Both the position numbers and the translations under genes were made by a program. The notes beneath the pieces were generated by a model. That model did no database searches and was not told the DNA's origin. It was given only the letters and a program-made list of their open reading frames with translations. A stretch of 64,000 nt of DNA from Sedimentibacter acidaminivorans (lineage in GTDB: Bacteria; Bacillota; Clostridia; Tissierellales; Sedimentibacteraceae). The stretch spans positions 1 through 64,000 of the forward strand of contig NZ_JAGGKS010000008.1 in NCBI RefSeq assembly GCF_017873955.1. Reading direction: 5' to 3'. Positions 26,237 through 35,448 of this stretch are shown piece after piece; positions within the stretch are counted from its first letter, which is position 1, and each line of letters opens with the position of its first letter.

Positions 26237-27115
26237 TTAATAAAATTTTTTCTTTTGATGTACACGCCAAACTACAAAGATAATAACTACTAAAACTATC
26301 AAAATTATTGGAGAGAACATTAAAAGTGTGAACGGTAGATAAGGATTTCTAATGGTGCTAAATATATTTTGCCACCAGTTTTCATCTATGACAATTTCAA
26401 GATTCTCCTCTGGAAGAGTATCTGAAACGTACTGATAAGTCCGGGTGTCAATTTTCTCAAATTTAAGGTTACTACTTTTTATAATTGGCATATCCTCATC
26501 AAGATATAGATTTATTGTTAAACTTGAAAAATCTTTCCACATGGCTGCAGGTGCAAGATAGTATTCAATTTTTCCTCTTTTAACATTGAAATTATAATCA
26601 GGGTATCCACCAAGTCGGTAACAATAAGAAACCACTACGTCATATTCTTCATTTGGTGCAAAATCCATTTGAAATGATATTGTATCAACAGTTTTATCAT
26701 TATTTTCAATGGCTATCTCCTCGTCTACAAGCACCGCATATTGCCAATTATCTGTGCTAATATCAGTAGAGTAATTTAAAGAATAACTATCAGCAACATA
26801 TTCTATCGATTTTCCATTCACTAAAAGCTCAGTATTACTATTTTCAATATTTGGAGAAAGAAACATAGACTGTGTGGAAATACTTTCATTCGTAGTATTT
26901 TTCATTCTATAAGTTACGAAAATGTCTGCTTCTGCTCCGTCTACTGTTATATCTAACACCTCTGAAATAACTGAAATTACACCATTTTTTTCAAATGTCA
27001 CTGATGAGCCAATATCTGACTTACTTGGTGATGCCATATTGGCATGAACAGCTTGCGGAGCAAAAAAAACCATAATAAGTATAAGTATTAGAGTTGATTT
27101 TAATTTTTTTTTCAT
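26237..27115 (-). CDS. Exported, C-terminally anchored protein of unknown function (cassette gene 2)
   Basis: About 292 residues starting at ATG behind GGAGG. It has a clear signal peptide (KKKLKSTLILILIMVFFAPQ, then AVHA). The mature part is beta-rich with VTYRMKNTTNES and DVVVSYCYRLGGYPDY. A C-terminal membrane helix (about 258-282) is followed by a basic tail (HQKKKFY). This topology resembles surface-anchored beta-sandwich proteins. I do not recognise the family. It is the middle gene of the inverted-repeat cassette. Confidence 0.65.
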   Translation of the reverse strand: MKKKLKSTLILILIMVFFAPQAVHANMASPSKSDIGSSVTFEKNGVISVISEVLDITVDGAEADIFVTYRMKNTTNESISTQSMFLSPNIENSNTELLVNGKSIEYVADSYSLNYSTDISTDNWQYAVLVDEEIAIENNDKTVDTISFQMDFAPNEEYDVVVSYCYRLGGYPDYNFNVKRGKIEYYLAPAAMWKDFSSLTINLYLDEDMPIIKSSNLKFEKIDTRTYQYVSDTLPEENLEIVIDENWWQNIFSTIRNPYLPFTLLMFSPIILIVLVVIIFVVWRVHQKKKFY

Positions 27116-27257
27116 AAGAATTCCTCCAAATATTATATAAATAATCTTCACTTCGCATTTATCTACTTATATTCATATATTTTTAAATTGTTTATGTAGT
27201 ATAATTTTAATATTATGAAATATCCTGCTCTTTATCACATAAACTTGTAAGGAAGTA

Positions 27258-27836
27258 TTACTTGATACTATACCATTTCAAGTCTTTATCTCTAAATGTT
27301 CTTGTTCCTAAAGGATATCCATATCTATATAATTCTCTATTATCTTTAGACAATGCTATTGGTTTGATGTCATGTACGAACAATGCTTCATCCCAAACAA
27401 ATGTTACCAATTCTCCATTTTCTACATTCTTTTTATTTCTTTGAGTTTCTTTACCTGCTTCTATAAAAACAACATTTTCATCCTTATTTTCTATTACTAA
27501 AATTGTTGCTTTCTCTTTTTCACTATTTGTACAACTCATCCATCCAATCATTCTAATTTTATCATTTTTGTCATTAATACCTTTGGTATGGGAACTAAAT
27601 GGTGCTCTCCAAAGAAATCCTCTTTTAGTAGCCATAACCGTTAAATAGTAGTCTGGAACTTTGTAAATATATGCATAACCCCAACCAACATCAACCTCAC
27701 TAACTAGTTGAGCATCTCTTTCTAAAAAAGAATGTGCCTTAGCTGCCTGCCTTGGTGTAAATCTATAGCCATTAAAATATAAATATAGCACTAATACAGA
27801 AAATGCTATGAATATATAGCGTGCTTTTACTTTCAT
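27258..27836 (-). CDS. Membrane-anchored protein of unknown function (cassette gene 1)
   Basis: 192 residues behind GAGGAGAT-like spacing to the ATG. One N-terminal helix (YIFIAFSVLVLYLYFNGY) is followed by an extracellular-type domain with YIYKVPDYYLTVMATKRG and several Trp/Tyr. No family recognised. It is the first gene of the inverted-repeat cassette in the direction of transcription. Confidence 0.6.
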   Translation of the reverse strand: MKVKARYIFIAFSVLVLYLYFNGYRFTPRQAAKAHSFLERDAQLVSEVDVGWGYAYIYKVPDYYLTVMATKRGFLWRAPFSSHTKGINDKNDKIRMIGWMSCTNSEKEKATILVIENKDENVVFIEAGKETQRNKKNVENGELVTFVWDEALFVHDIKPIALSKDNRELYRYGYPLGTRTFRDKDLKWYSIK

Positions 27837-28024
27837 TTATTAAATCTCCTCTCAACTGTACTTTAAAATAATCAACTTTAGTTGATGCACATTATTCTAC
27901 AGTTGTAGCTCGTTTACCATTATTATACATCAAATATATCAAAATACCACTAAGAATTTTTCATAAATTTTGCACCTCAAAACTGAACCCGTTAATAAAT
28001 TAAACTATCCCTTAACTTTTAAAT

Positions 28025-28336
28025 TTATAATCCAAGCAATGTCTTATATCCTACAGATAAACCAAATACCATAAGACCTGCCACAAGAAATAAAATTCCA
28101 TTTCTCTTTTGTCCTGCATCGTGATCGGAGAGAGAGAAAGCAATTTGCACTCCTCCCCAAAATGCTACTAACAGTCCAACTCTACCTACCCATGATGCTA
28201 TCCATACGACCATGTTATCAAACTTATCTACACCTGCTGTAGTTGACGCAAATACTGTTGTACAATTAAAAGTATAAATTGCTATCATAGCTAAAATATT
28301 TCTAGCTATGATTGATAGTTTCTTTATTTTTTTCAT
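28025..28336 (-). CDS. Maff2-family (TrbC/VirB2-like) conjugation membrane protein
   Basis: 103 residues with a leader helix (ILAMIAIYTFNCTTVFA) ending in a likely signal cleavage region, then two hydrophobic helices (VVWIASWVGRVGLLVAFWGG and GILFLVAGLMVFGLSVGY). The A-F-S-L-S-D-H-D-A-G-Q-K-R motif between them is typical of Maff2 proteins, which take the VirB2 place next to VirD4. It lies 5 nt after the VirD4 gene. Normally the VirB6-like gene follows directly; here the inverted-repeat cassette intervenes. Confidence 0.8.
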   Translation of the reverse strand: MKKIKKLSIIARNILAMIAIYTFNCTTVFASTTAGVDKFDNMVVWIASWVGRVGLLVAFWGGVQIAFSLSDHDAGQKRNGILFLVAGLMVFGLSVGYKTLLGL

Positions 28337-28340
28337 AATA

Positions 28341-30260
28341 CTATTTCTCCTCTTCTATTTCTATGTCGTTTTCATCTATAAAACTTTGTATCTCATCATC
28401 AAAGCTGAATGGATATTGTTGTTCTTCATCCATAAAAACAATATTTTTATACATCTGTTCTATTTGTTCTATTTCCAATTCAAAATCTTTCATCTTATAG
28501 CCTTCGAGAATTTTAATACGTTCTTCTTCTTTATCTTTCTGATTTTCCATATCTCTTACTTTGCTATAATCAAAACAATTCTCTTCCGATACTTCAAATA
28601 AATACATATAATTTCTATGCTTTGATAAATCGAACTTCTTTGAATAAAATGGTAGCATACCTCTTATTAACAATATACAATCACTGTCAGGCATCCTTCC
28701 TATTTCATCAGGTTGCATAAGTTCACGTCCGTGAATACCAAAGTTATATGAAGTACTTCCTTGTTTGCCTTTTGAATAATTTATATTTCTTGTATCTATA
28801 GTCTCCTTACCAAGACGTTTACTTATATACTCTAATGTTGATTGTTCTTGTCCACCTAGGAATAATGTAGAATCACAGTTACCCGTAATGCTCTCCCAGT
28901 TATCTTTGTAAATTTCTTTTAATTGGGCCATGTTTTGAATAATAATTGTAGAACTAATTTCCCTACTTCGCATAGTGGCTATCTTCTTTTCAAAGTCAGG
29001 TATTTGACCTATGTTTGCAAACTCATCAAGCATAAATCTAACATGTGTTTTTAGCCTGCCATCTTTAGTTTGAAAATCTGCAATGTAATATAATCTTTCA
29101 AATAGCTGCCCATACATCATAGACACTAAAAAATTAAATGTATTATCGCTATCAGGAATGATTACAAATAGCGCTGTTTTTTCATGAGCAATTGTTTCAA
29201 GGTTCAATTCATCTTTTATTGTTAAATCAGATAATGACTCTAAATTAAATAGTGACAATCTAACACCAACTGAAATAAGTATGCTTTTAGTCGTTTTGCC
29301 TGCACCTTGTTTGAATATACCATACTGTCTTACAGCAATATGTTGTGGTTTTACCTCTTTTAATTGTTTGAAAATAATATCTAGATCGCTCTCATAGTCC
29401 TCATTTTCTTCTTTTACACTTGCATACCTAAGTAGCTCCATTACTGTTTTAAAGTTTTGTTCTTCAGGAACAAGCTCATACCACATAAAGTAGAATATAG
29501 CCTGTAATAAAGCTATTTCAGATTTTTCCCAAAACGGATCATTACCTCCACCCGATTTAGGGTTTGTATTTTTTATTAAGCCGTTTATTAATTTCATCAC
29601 ATCATTTTCTGTTCTTATATAAACAAAAGGATTATAGCGACTGCTATAACCCATATCTATAAGATTAAATGCTTTTATTTTATATCCCTGCTGATGAAGA
29701 AGTGCTCCTGTTTCTCTTAAAATTTCACCCTTTGGGTCAGTTATTACATATGATGTATTTGCCTGCATTATATTAGGTTTAACAAAGAATCTTGTTTTAC
29801 CTGCGCCAGAACCACCAAGAGCTAATATATTAAGATTTTTTCTTGTTTTCCTTGTATTCAAACTCATTTGTTCAGTTTCTGTAAGTATAATATTATTATT
29901 TTCATCTTTATCCAATATTTTTTTAATTTCTTCTTTTTCAGCCCAGCGTGCAGTACCATGTTCTTTTCCAAACATGTACTTTTTATCTAGTGTAATAAAA
30001 TACAAAGCCACTGCCCAATACAATAAGCTTATAAACATAAATATTTTCAAGTCTTGTTTTTGTGGCATGAAAAAAGGAGTAGATTTAATATGTGCATCTA
30101 TGTCATCTTGAAATTTACCAAGCATGGTATAATCGAATTGTTCATAGCTATTAAATACTGCTCCTATATGTATTGTTACAAAAGACACAAATATAAACAT
30201 TATTACAGAAAGTATAATCATTTGTAATTTGTAATTTTTACGTCTCTGTTGCTCCGTCAC
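28341..30260 (-). CDS. virD4: VirD4/TraG-type coupling protein
   Basis: 639 residues. Two N-terminal membrane helices (about 10-35 and 70-90), a Walker A GGSGAGKTR near residue 150, Walker B-type FMLDEFANIGQIPDFEKKI near 395, and the conserved GEILRETG and YNPFVYIRT segments of the TraG family. It docks the relaxase-DNA complex to the channel and may pump DNA. It begins with GTG overlapping the stop of the PcfB gene (TAGTG). The acidic C-terminus is common in this family. Confidence 0.93.
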   Translation of the reverse strand: MTEQQRRKNYKLQMIILSVIMFIFVSFVTIHIGAVFNSYEQFDYTMLGKFQDDIDAHIKSTPFFMPQKQDLKIFMFISLLYWAVALYFITLDKKYMFGKEHGTARWAEKEEIKKILDKDENNNIILTETEQMSLNTRKTRKNLNILALGGSGAGKTRFFVKPNIMQANTSYVITDPKGEILRETGALLHQQGYKIKAFNLIDMGYSSRYNPFVYIRTENDVMKLINGLIKNTNPKSGGGNDPFWEKSEIALLQAIFYFMWYELVPEEQNFKTVMELLRYASVKEENEDYESDLDIIFKQLKEVKPQHIAVRQYGIFKQGAGKTTKSILISVGVRLSLFNLESLSDLTIKDELNLETIAHEKTALFVIIPDSDNTFNFLVSMMYGQLFERLYYIADFQTKDGRLKTHVRFMLDEFANIGQIPDFEKKIATMRSREISSTIIIQNMAQLKEIYKDNWESITGNCDSTLFLGGQEQSTLEYISKRLGKETIDTRNINYSKGKQGSTSYNFGIHGRELMQPDEIGRMPDSDCILLIRGMLPFYSKKFDLSKHRNYMYLFEVSEENCFDYSKVRDMENQKDKEEERIKILEGYKMKDFELEIEQIEQMYKNIVFMDEEQQYPFSFDDEIQSFIDENDIEIEEEK

Positions 30261-31189
30261 TACCTGTCTCCCCTTTCTTTTGCCTTATCTTTGATTTTGT
30301 CTTTTGTTTTAGCTTTGGTTTGTTTGGCCCTCACCTCCTTGATATTATCGTCAACTTCTTTCATTGTCTTCCTATCTGTTTTAACCTGATTTTTATTCTC
30401 TAACTTGTTTTTGTCCTTATCTTTTTCCTCTACCCTATTTTTTTGTTTTATTTTAAGCTTTTCTAAGTCTATGTCATTGTAAACAAATTCTGGATTAGAA
30501 AAAGTTTTTCCAACTTCATTGACTCTTTTTTGAATATCTTCATTCCTATAATCTTTACTGTTTAAAATGTCTGATTTACCATCAATAATGATTTCTACAT
30601 AAAGTGTTTTTTCTTTCATATTTTCAGTCATCTTAATGTAATTAGCAGTGTTATCTTTATCCACTATATATGTTTTCAATATTTCTTTTTCTTCTCTATT
30701 TACTTGAATATAGTCTTCAGGACTTTCTTTATCAACTAAATATACACTACCTTCTTTATTAATAATAAACTCGTCTAATATTTTACTATCAACTTCTTTT
30801 TCCATACCATTAACTTTATCATTTGCCATTTTCTCTAGTATTTTATTGACCATTTCTGCTTCACCTTTCTTATATACATAAGTAACCTTATTATCAGTAG
30901 GACTAACATCAAATATAGCATATGTTAATCCTGTTGATTTTGCTTTTGAAGCAAATATAGCTGCATCTTTATCATTTAAGTCAAGCGTTACTAACTCGTC
31001 TCCACTTTTTATTAATCTCTTAATATTTACTTCTCCAGTATTCAGCTGTCTGTTCAACTTTCCTAACAATGAAAGAAATATATATTTTAATACTTCTCCT
31101 CCTAACTTACCAAAATCTCTAATCCCTTCCTTGCTTAAATCTGCTGCAAATCCCATTAAGATTCCTGCTGTTTCTCCACCTGTATTCAT
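30260..31189 (-). CDS. PcfB-family (DUF3801) relaxosome accessory protein
   Basis: 309 residues. The N-terminal 140 (ETAGILMGFAADLSKEGIRD, SGDELVTLDLNDKDAAIFAS, YAIFDVSP) match the DUF3801/PcfB family. The remainder is low-complexity and very basic at the end (KAKTKDKIKDKAKE). PcfB-like proteins help load the relaxase complex on the coupling protein, consistent with its place between relaxase and VirD4. Starts and stops overlap its neighbours (TAATG and TAGTG). The long charged tail is probably disordered. Confidence 0.75.
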   Translation of the reverse strand: MNTGGETAGILMGFAADLSKEGIRDFGKLGGEVLKYIFLSLLGKLNRQLNTGEVNIKRLIKSGDELVTLDLNDKDAAIFASKAKSTGLTYAIFDVSPTDNKVTYVYKKGEAEMVNKILEKMANDKVNGMEKEVDSKILDEFIINKEGSVYLVDKESPEDYIQVNREEKEILKTYIVDKDNTANYIKMTENMKEKTLYVEIIIDGKSDILNSKDYRNEDIQKRVNEVGKTFSNPEFVYNDIDLEKLKIKQKNRVEEKDKDKNKLENKNQVKTDRKTMKEVDDNIKEVRAKQTKAKTKDKIKDKAKERGDR

Positions 31190-32577
31190 TATCTTTCACC
31201 TCTACTATTATTTTTTTTATTAACCATAGTTACAACTTCTTCCTTAGACTTTTTGTAATCATTTTTCATCTTATTTACATCTTTTAGCGTCTTTTTATCA
31301 CTTGTTTTATTTTTTTCCTTTTTCTCTAACTTGTCCCCTTTAATAATAACGGAACAATTTGGTTCCATATATACTGAATATTTGCCATCTTTTTCAAATG
31401 CAATGTACTTAAAAGCATCCTTATTCATATTTTGAAAATCCCTTAATGATTCAATATTAACATTGCCATATCCTCTAATATCTTGTATTTTTTTGATTTT
31501 GTTCCAATCTATATTCCCTTCAACCTGCTGCAATATTTCTTTATTGGTTTCTAAAAGCATGTTTTTGAGTTCCTGAATTCTGTCAGTTGGAACTATTATA
31601 TTCATTCCAACTTTTATTCCACTTTCCTTCGCAATAAAAGGCATATCCATTTCTTCTATTAGTTCTTTCACATCATAATAGTCTTCATGTGATATTCTTA
31701 TATATCCCCGTGTATTTTGTCCTTCCATAAGTTTTAAAAGCTCCGCTTTTTTATCTCTGACAGCTTCTTTTTCTTCTGATCTATGCGACTTTTCTCCATG
31801 TGCTTCTCTAAATTCAGCCTGAAGTTTTTCAAGTTCTTCTTTTGAATTTACAATTACAGGATCTTTAAAAGTAATTAAAGTGCTCATTATTTTTTCTATT
31901 TGTTCTTGCCTTGATAAAAACTGTACAGCTCCTTCGGTTACCCCTTTATGACTTTCATCATCTATATATGCTTCCTCTATACCTTTTGTATTAATAATAA
32001 TCATAAATTTGTCTATTAATTTATCATTCTTAATTAAGTTAGTTATTAATTCTGATACTTTATCAAAGTATGCTAATCTACTATTTATCTGCTTCTCTGT
32101 AACACCCAATTTAGGCTCATAGTTCGAGTAATCTCCAAACCATTGAGTTAATGTCTCAGAAGAAGGAATTTTATATGAAAATTCATAATCATATAGCTTT
32201 TTATATTTGTCTAGATTATTTTCTAAAATCTTTACTTGATTTTCTTTAAGTGCTACTTCACTATTATATTTATCCAGCTCATCAAAAATCTGTTTATCAC
32301 TGACACCTTTAGCTTTCACAATTATGTTTTTATCAAGAGCAAAAACATTTGTTAACCTTTTGTCTTCTTCAATTTTATTTAAGTCTTCATATTCACGCAA
32401 CTTTTTACAAGCATCAAGTATTGATTTCTTTCCTTGAGCAATTTCAATATTACTTCCTTCATTCACTTCAATACTAATAAAGCTATTAGTAGCTTTATCA
32501 TAAATTCCTAAAATGTTGTTACTTTGAATTTTTTTGTTACCAACTACAGTATTATTTACTTCATCTTGATATGTCAT
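31189..32577 (-). CDS. Accessory mobilisation protein, coiled-coil, unknown family
   Basis: About 462 residues from the ATG 1 nt after the relaxase stop, with AAGGAGA inside the relaxase end. The protein is hydrophilic with long charged helices. Residues about 285-350 (RGYIRISHEDYYDVKELIEE, KVGMNIIVPTDRIQELKNML) resemble a small repeated-strand domain seen in accessory proteins of such elements, and the C-terminus is basic. I do not recognise a named family. Its place between relaxase and PcfB and the gene overlaps argue for a relaxosome role. Confidence 0.55.
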   Translation of the reverse strand: MTYQDEVNNTVVGNKKIQSNNILGIYDKATNSFISIEVNEGSNIEIAQGKKSILDACKKLREYEDLNKIEEDKRLTNVFALDKNIIVKAKGVSDKQIFDELDKYNSEVALKENQVKILENNLDKYKKLYDYEFSYKIPSSETLTQWFGDYSNYEPKLGVTEKQINSRLAYFDKVSELITNLIKNDKLIDKFMIIINTKGIEEAYIDDESHKGVTEGAVQFLSRQEQIEKIMSTLITFKDPVIVNSKEELEKLQAEFREAHGEKSHRSEEKEAVRDKKAELLKLMEGQNTRGYIRISHEDYYDVKELIEEMDMPFIAKESGIKVGMNIIVPTDRIQELKNMLLETNKEILQQVEGNIDWNKIKKIQDIRGYGNVNIESLRDFQNMNKDAFKYIAFEKDGKYSVYMEPNCSVIIKGDKLEKKEKNKTSDKKTLKDVNKMKNDYKKSKEEVVTMVNKKNNSRGER

Positions 32578-32578
32578 C

Positions 32579-34066
32579 TTATCTCTCCTTTTCTTTTTCA
32601 TCTTTTATATTGGTTTCAAGTTGTATATCTTCAATAAATTTATTTCTTTCATTCTTATTAAGATACTGTTGCAAATCTTCTATATCTGTTAGTACATTAC
32701 TAATATTGTTTATTCTTTTTTCGACCCCTTTAATTTTTTCAATAATGTCCTCTCGTTGATTAATAAAATCATCATATTGAGCTTCATCTTTTAATCCGAA
32801 TTTTTCTAATCTTTCTTTACACCTTTCAAATTTTTCTAATTCATATTCGTGCTGTTTTTTATACGCCCCCTTTAAAAATGATTGTTTGTACTCATCGTTA
32901 TATTTTTTATACTTATGATATAATTCTATTTCTGTACAAACTGCATCCATTTTAATTTCTAATAATTTTAATTTTTGAAGCTTCATTTCTTCTTGTCTAA
33001 TTTTATTATCTAAAATTTCGATTTGATTTTGAACATCACCTCTTTTATGCAAATTATATTTATTTAAAAGATTTAGCTTGGTAGATAAATCTTCAATACC
33101 TTTGATTGCTTTTTTCTGTGCGTATGTATATTTTACTGGTCTGTCATTTTTTATAAATGAGTTTTGATTATTATTAAAAATCATTTTTAGTAATAATATT
33201 ATTAATTTAACATTAGTTTCTAATGTTCCATGTCTATATGACAATCTCTTCATTTGATATTCAAGACTATTTTTATCGATTCTATAATACTTTTTATCTT
33301 TTGATTTAAACGAACCAATATTATGCTCTTTAAATTTAATTCTTTGTTTGATACTATGTTCATCATAATCTAGCCCTAGTGTTTTACCTCTGACAGATTT
33401 ACTCATTCCTTGTTTTTTGAAAGTTATATATTTTACATTACCTTGCTTGATATAATAATTCTGGTCCTGCATATTTTTAAGAAATTCTTCATAGCTATCT
33501 GAACAAGAAATAGCTGCATCAATATCTTCTCTAACAACATCCTTCCAAGAAGTTTTGTTATTGCTTTCTTTCCATTCTTTATATGATTTATTTTTATTTC
33601 TTTTATTTGGTTCTATAATACTTAACTCATGCTCTCTGCAAACTAAATCTGAATATTTTCTTATGTCTTTTAATTCATTTCTACATGTATTAAATTTCTT
33701 GCCGTTTAATCCTACTGAATTAGCAGTAATATGATTATGAATGTGATCTTTATCTGTATGAGTTGTAAGTATAAATTGGTAATTCCCATCAAGAAATTTT
33801 TCTGCCCATTCTTTTCCTATCTTATGAGCCGTCTCTGGATCAACTTCGCCAGGTTTAAATGACTGCATAAAATGATGAGCAAGTATTCCACCTTCCTTAT
33901 CATATTTTTTCTTTAGCAAATAAAATTCCTTATATGCTAATCTTTCATCAGTACTGCATTTGTATGAACTTACTAAAAATTTATCTTCTGTTTTATCTTT
34001 ATTTTCTATATATACAATATTTTTTAGAACAGTTGTTTTTATAGATTTTTGTTTTACATAAGCCAT
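32579..34066 (-). CDS. MOBP-type relaxase
   Basis: 495 residues. The metal-binding triad is visible as HTDKDHIHNH (His103, 108, 110, 112) after GKEWAEKFLDGNYQF, as in MobP/VirD2-like relaxases. Tyr residues near the N-terminus (Y19, Y35, Y45, Y49) are candidates for the nicking Tyr. The second half is a long basic coiled coil. It nicks oriT and leads the strand into the recipient. It follows mobC by 3 nt and is the hub of the mobilisation operon. Confidence 0.88.
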   Translation of the reverse strand: MAYVKQKSIKTTVLKNIVYIENKDKTEDKFLVSSYKCSTDERLAYKEFYLLKKKYDKEGGILAHHFMQSFKPGEVDPETAHKIGKEWAEKFLDGNYQFILTTHTDKDHIHNHITANSVGLNGKKFNTCRNELKDIRKYSDLVCREHELSIIEPNKRNKNKSYKEWKESNNKTSWKDVVREDIDAAISCSDSYEEFLKNMQDQNYYIKQGNVKYITFKKQGMSKSVRGKTLGLDYDEHSIKQRIKFKEHNIGSFKSKDKKYYRIDKNSLEYQMKRLSYRHGTLETNVKLIILLLKMIFNNNQNSFIKNDRPVKYTYAQKKAIKGIEDLSTKLNLLNKYNLHKRGDVQNQIEILDNKIRQEEMKLQKLKLLEIKMDAVCTEIELYHKYKKYNDEYKQSFLKGAYKKQHEYELEKFERCKERLEKFGLKDEAQYDDFINQREDIIEKIKGVEKRINNISNVLTDIEDLQQYLNKNERNKFIEDIQLETNIKDEKEKER

Positions 34067-34069
34067 ATT

Positions 34070-34417
34070 TTATGCCTCATCTTGTGATTTCTGGATATCC
34101 TTATAAATTTCCATAAGTACATTATTTATATTTTTCAAAGAGCTTTTTAAAAAATCAACTTCACTTTTATTAGTAATCCCACCCTGATTTAACTTTCTAG
34201 CTATTTGATTTATGTTATTTCCAACTCTGCTAACCTGAGCTGATAATTCAAATATGCTTGTAAAGTCATAAACTATTATTTCTTTTCTCAATGCAGCATT
34301 TATAAAGAATCTGTTCATTGTCATATCTGATATCTTTACCTTTTCCATTATTTTTGTATATTCTTCTTCCGTAGTCCTTACTATGATTTGCTTATTTCTT
34401 TTTCTTTTTTTATTCAT
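34070..34417 (-). CDS. mobC: MobC-like relaxosome protein
   Basis: About 115 residues. After a basic N-terminus comes IIVRTTEEEYTKIMEKVKIS (ribbon-helix-helix), then the MobC signature VSRVGNNINQIARKLNQGG and a final helix. MobC proteins bind near oriT and aid melting. The ATG chosen follows GGTGATGAT; the longer frame starts at TTG. It sits directly between the candidate oriT and the relaxase gene, the normal order. Confidence 0.88.
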   Translation of the reverse strand: MNKKRKRNKQIIVRTTEEEYTKIMEKVKISDMTMNRFFINAALRKEIIVYDFTSIFELSAQVSRVGNNINQIARKLNQGGITNKSEVDFLKSSLKNINNVLMEIYKDIQKSQDEA

Positions 34418-34444
34418 ATCATCACCATTATTTATATTCAATTG

Positions 34445-34560
34445 TTATTCTTGCTTCCGCAAGGGGTCTTAGGGGTATCCCCTAAATACCGGAAGTGGAT
34501 AGCCACTTCCAATGCTTGCTATACTCAAAACAGGGTTTTAAGTATACAGGCTTTCTGAAA
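34445..34560. other. Candidate oriT region
   Basis: Upstream of mobC lie stacked inverted repeats: TAGGGG-TAT-CCCCTA (34470-34484) and GGAAGTGG-ATAG-CCACTTCC (34491-34510), in a short stretch that is clearly richer in G+C than the flanks. Hairpins beside mobC and a relaxase are where oriT is expected. The nick site cannot be named by eye. Confidence 0.55.
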
Positions 34561-34648
34561 GAAAAAAAGAAAGACACCACTGTCTTTCAACCTTAATCTT
34601 TACCGATTTCATTGTTTTGTCATTCTGTATTTCATTATCTATTTTCAT
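34538..34648 (-). CDS. Possible 36-residue small protein
   Basis: ATG with AAGGAG 12 nt upstream, reading MKIDNEIQNDKTMKSVKIKV then ERQWCLSFFLSESLYT. It sits after the 73-codon gene and has plausible codons, but the 34562-34588 hairpin and T run fall inside it. It may be just a leader or terminator region. Confidence 0.3.
   Translation of the reverse strand: MKIDNEIQNDKTMKSVKIKVERQWCLSFFLSESLYT
34562..34588 (-). terminator. Intrinsic terminator between the Tad and mobilisation blocks
   Basis: GAAAGACA (34569-34576), loop CCAC, TGTCTTTC (34581-34588), then seven T on the minus strand (34568-34562). It separates the pilus genes from oriT-mobC. Confidence 0.65.
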
Positions 34649-34664
34649 TTTAACGTCACACTCC

Positions 34665-34886
34665 TTATATTTCTTTTATTAAATTGTGGTTAAGATAGTA
34701 ATCGATTTTGCTGATGCATATCTTATTTTTCTCATAAGATTCTTGTGTACAAGTAAAAATAAAAAGAAAGTCTGTTTGTTGTGTTAAACAACATTCAAGC
34801 CTTCTTAAATTTGAATTATCCTTGACCATATATTTTTTATTTGTATCTAGAAATATTTTTCTAATATCATCAATTGTAATTGACAT
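34665..34886 (-). CDS. Small hypothetical protein
   Basis: 73 residues, soluble, with KYMVKDNSNLRRLECCLTQQ and no recognised family. It follows the prepilin peptidase gene by 13 nt in the same direction, so it is probably co-transcribed. The role is unknown. Confidence 0.5.
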   Translation of the reverse strand: MSITIDDIRKIFLDTNKKYMVKDNSNLRRLECCLTQQTDFLFIFTCTQESYEKNKICISKIDYYLNHNLIKEI

Positions 34887-34899
34887 TCATTTTCTCCAT

Positions 34900-35343
34900 T
34901 CATGTTATTTGTCCTTTCCATATTAATATCATTGATATAATTATTACTCCAAAGCAAATATAAGGTGCTAATGCTAAATTTACTTTCGTATTTATTCGCT
35001 TTGAAATTAGCCCTGGTATTAAAATAATTGTTGCAGATGTAAATGTTATTGCTACAATATCTAAAATATTTGTACCAAATATTAAGCTTAAAGCAGTTAG
35101 AAGTTTTATGTCTCCTCCTCCAATTCCTCCACCGGTTATTATGGCTATTAATAAAAAAACTGCAAATGCAATTGCAGCTGATGCAATATATACTTTACAG
35201 TTTTGAAAATTTATTATTAAATTAAAAATTCCCAACAGAGCTATTATTAAGCTTAGCATGTCAGGAATTATTTTTTGTTTGTAATCTATGTTTGAAATTT
35301 TTATTAACATCAGAATTGTTATAATATAAATTATTATTTGCAA
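34900..35343 (-). CDS. tadV: Prepilin peptidase, TadV/CpaA type (A24 family)
   Basis: 147 residues, almost entirely membrane helices. The two catalytic aspartates of the A24 family are visible: Asp20 in KISNIDYKQKIIP and Asp78 in GGGIGGGDIK (GxGD motif). The N-terminal Cys-rich methylase domain of larger PilD enzymes is absent, as is usual for Tad systems. It should process the Flp-type prepilins encoded at 49.8-50.3 kb. It ends the surface/pilus gene run and is followed by a small gene. Confidence 0.88.
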   Translation of the reverse strand: MQIIIYIITILMLIKISNIDYKQKIIPDMLSLIIALLGIFNLIINFQNCKVYIASAAIAFAVFLLIAIITGGGIGGGDIKLLTALSLIFGTNILDIVAITFTSATIILIPGLISKRINTKVNLALAPYICFGVIIISMILIWKGQIT

Positions 35344-35367
35344 TGGATATCTCCTTTAGCTCTATAA

Positions 35368-35402
35368 AAAAATGACGTTAAATTAATAACATCATTTTTT
35401 TT
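35368..35402 (-). terminator. Intrinsic terminator after the WG-repeat lipoprotein gene
   Basis: AAAATGACGTTA pairs with TAACATCATTTT (one mismatch) and a T run follows on the minus strand. The prepilin peptidase gene starts just beyond it, so that gene may have its own promoter or depend on read-through. Confidence 0.6.
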
Positions 35403-35448
35403 GTAACCAGAATTTCAAGTAATAAAATTTTTATTTTTAAATGATCCT

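Larger units (their letters stand above)
25527..27994. mobile_element. Inverted-repeat-bounded cassette of three membrane/exported proteins
   Basis: Perfect 22-bp inverted repeats at 25527-25548 and 27973-27994 (core GGGTTCAGTTTTGAGGTG), each flanked outside by ATAAA (25522-25526 and 27995-27999). The 2468-bp interval holds three genes and no transposase. It splits the Maff2 and VirB6-like genes, which are normally neighbours. The structure fits a non-autonomous transposon moved in trans. The short AT-rich direct repeat alone would be weak evidence. Confidence 0.65.
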
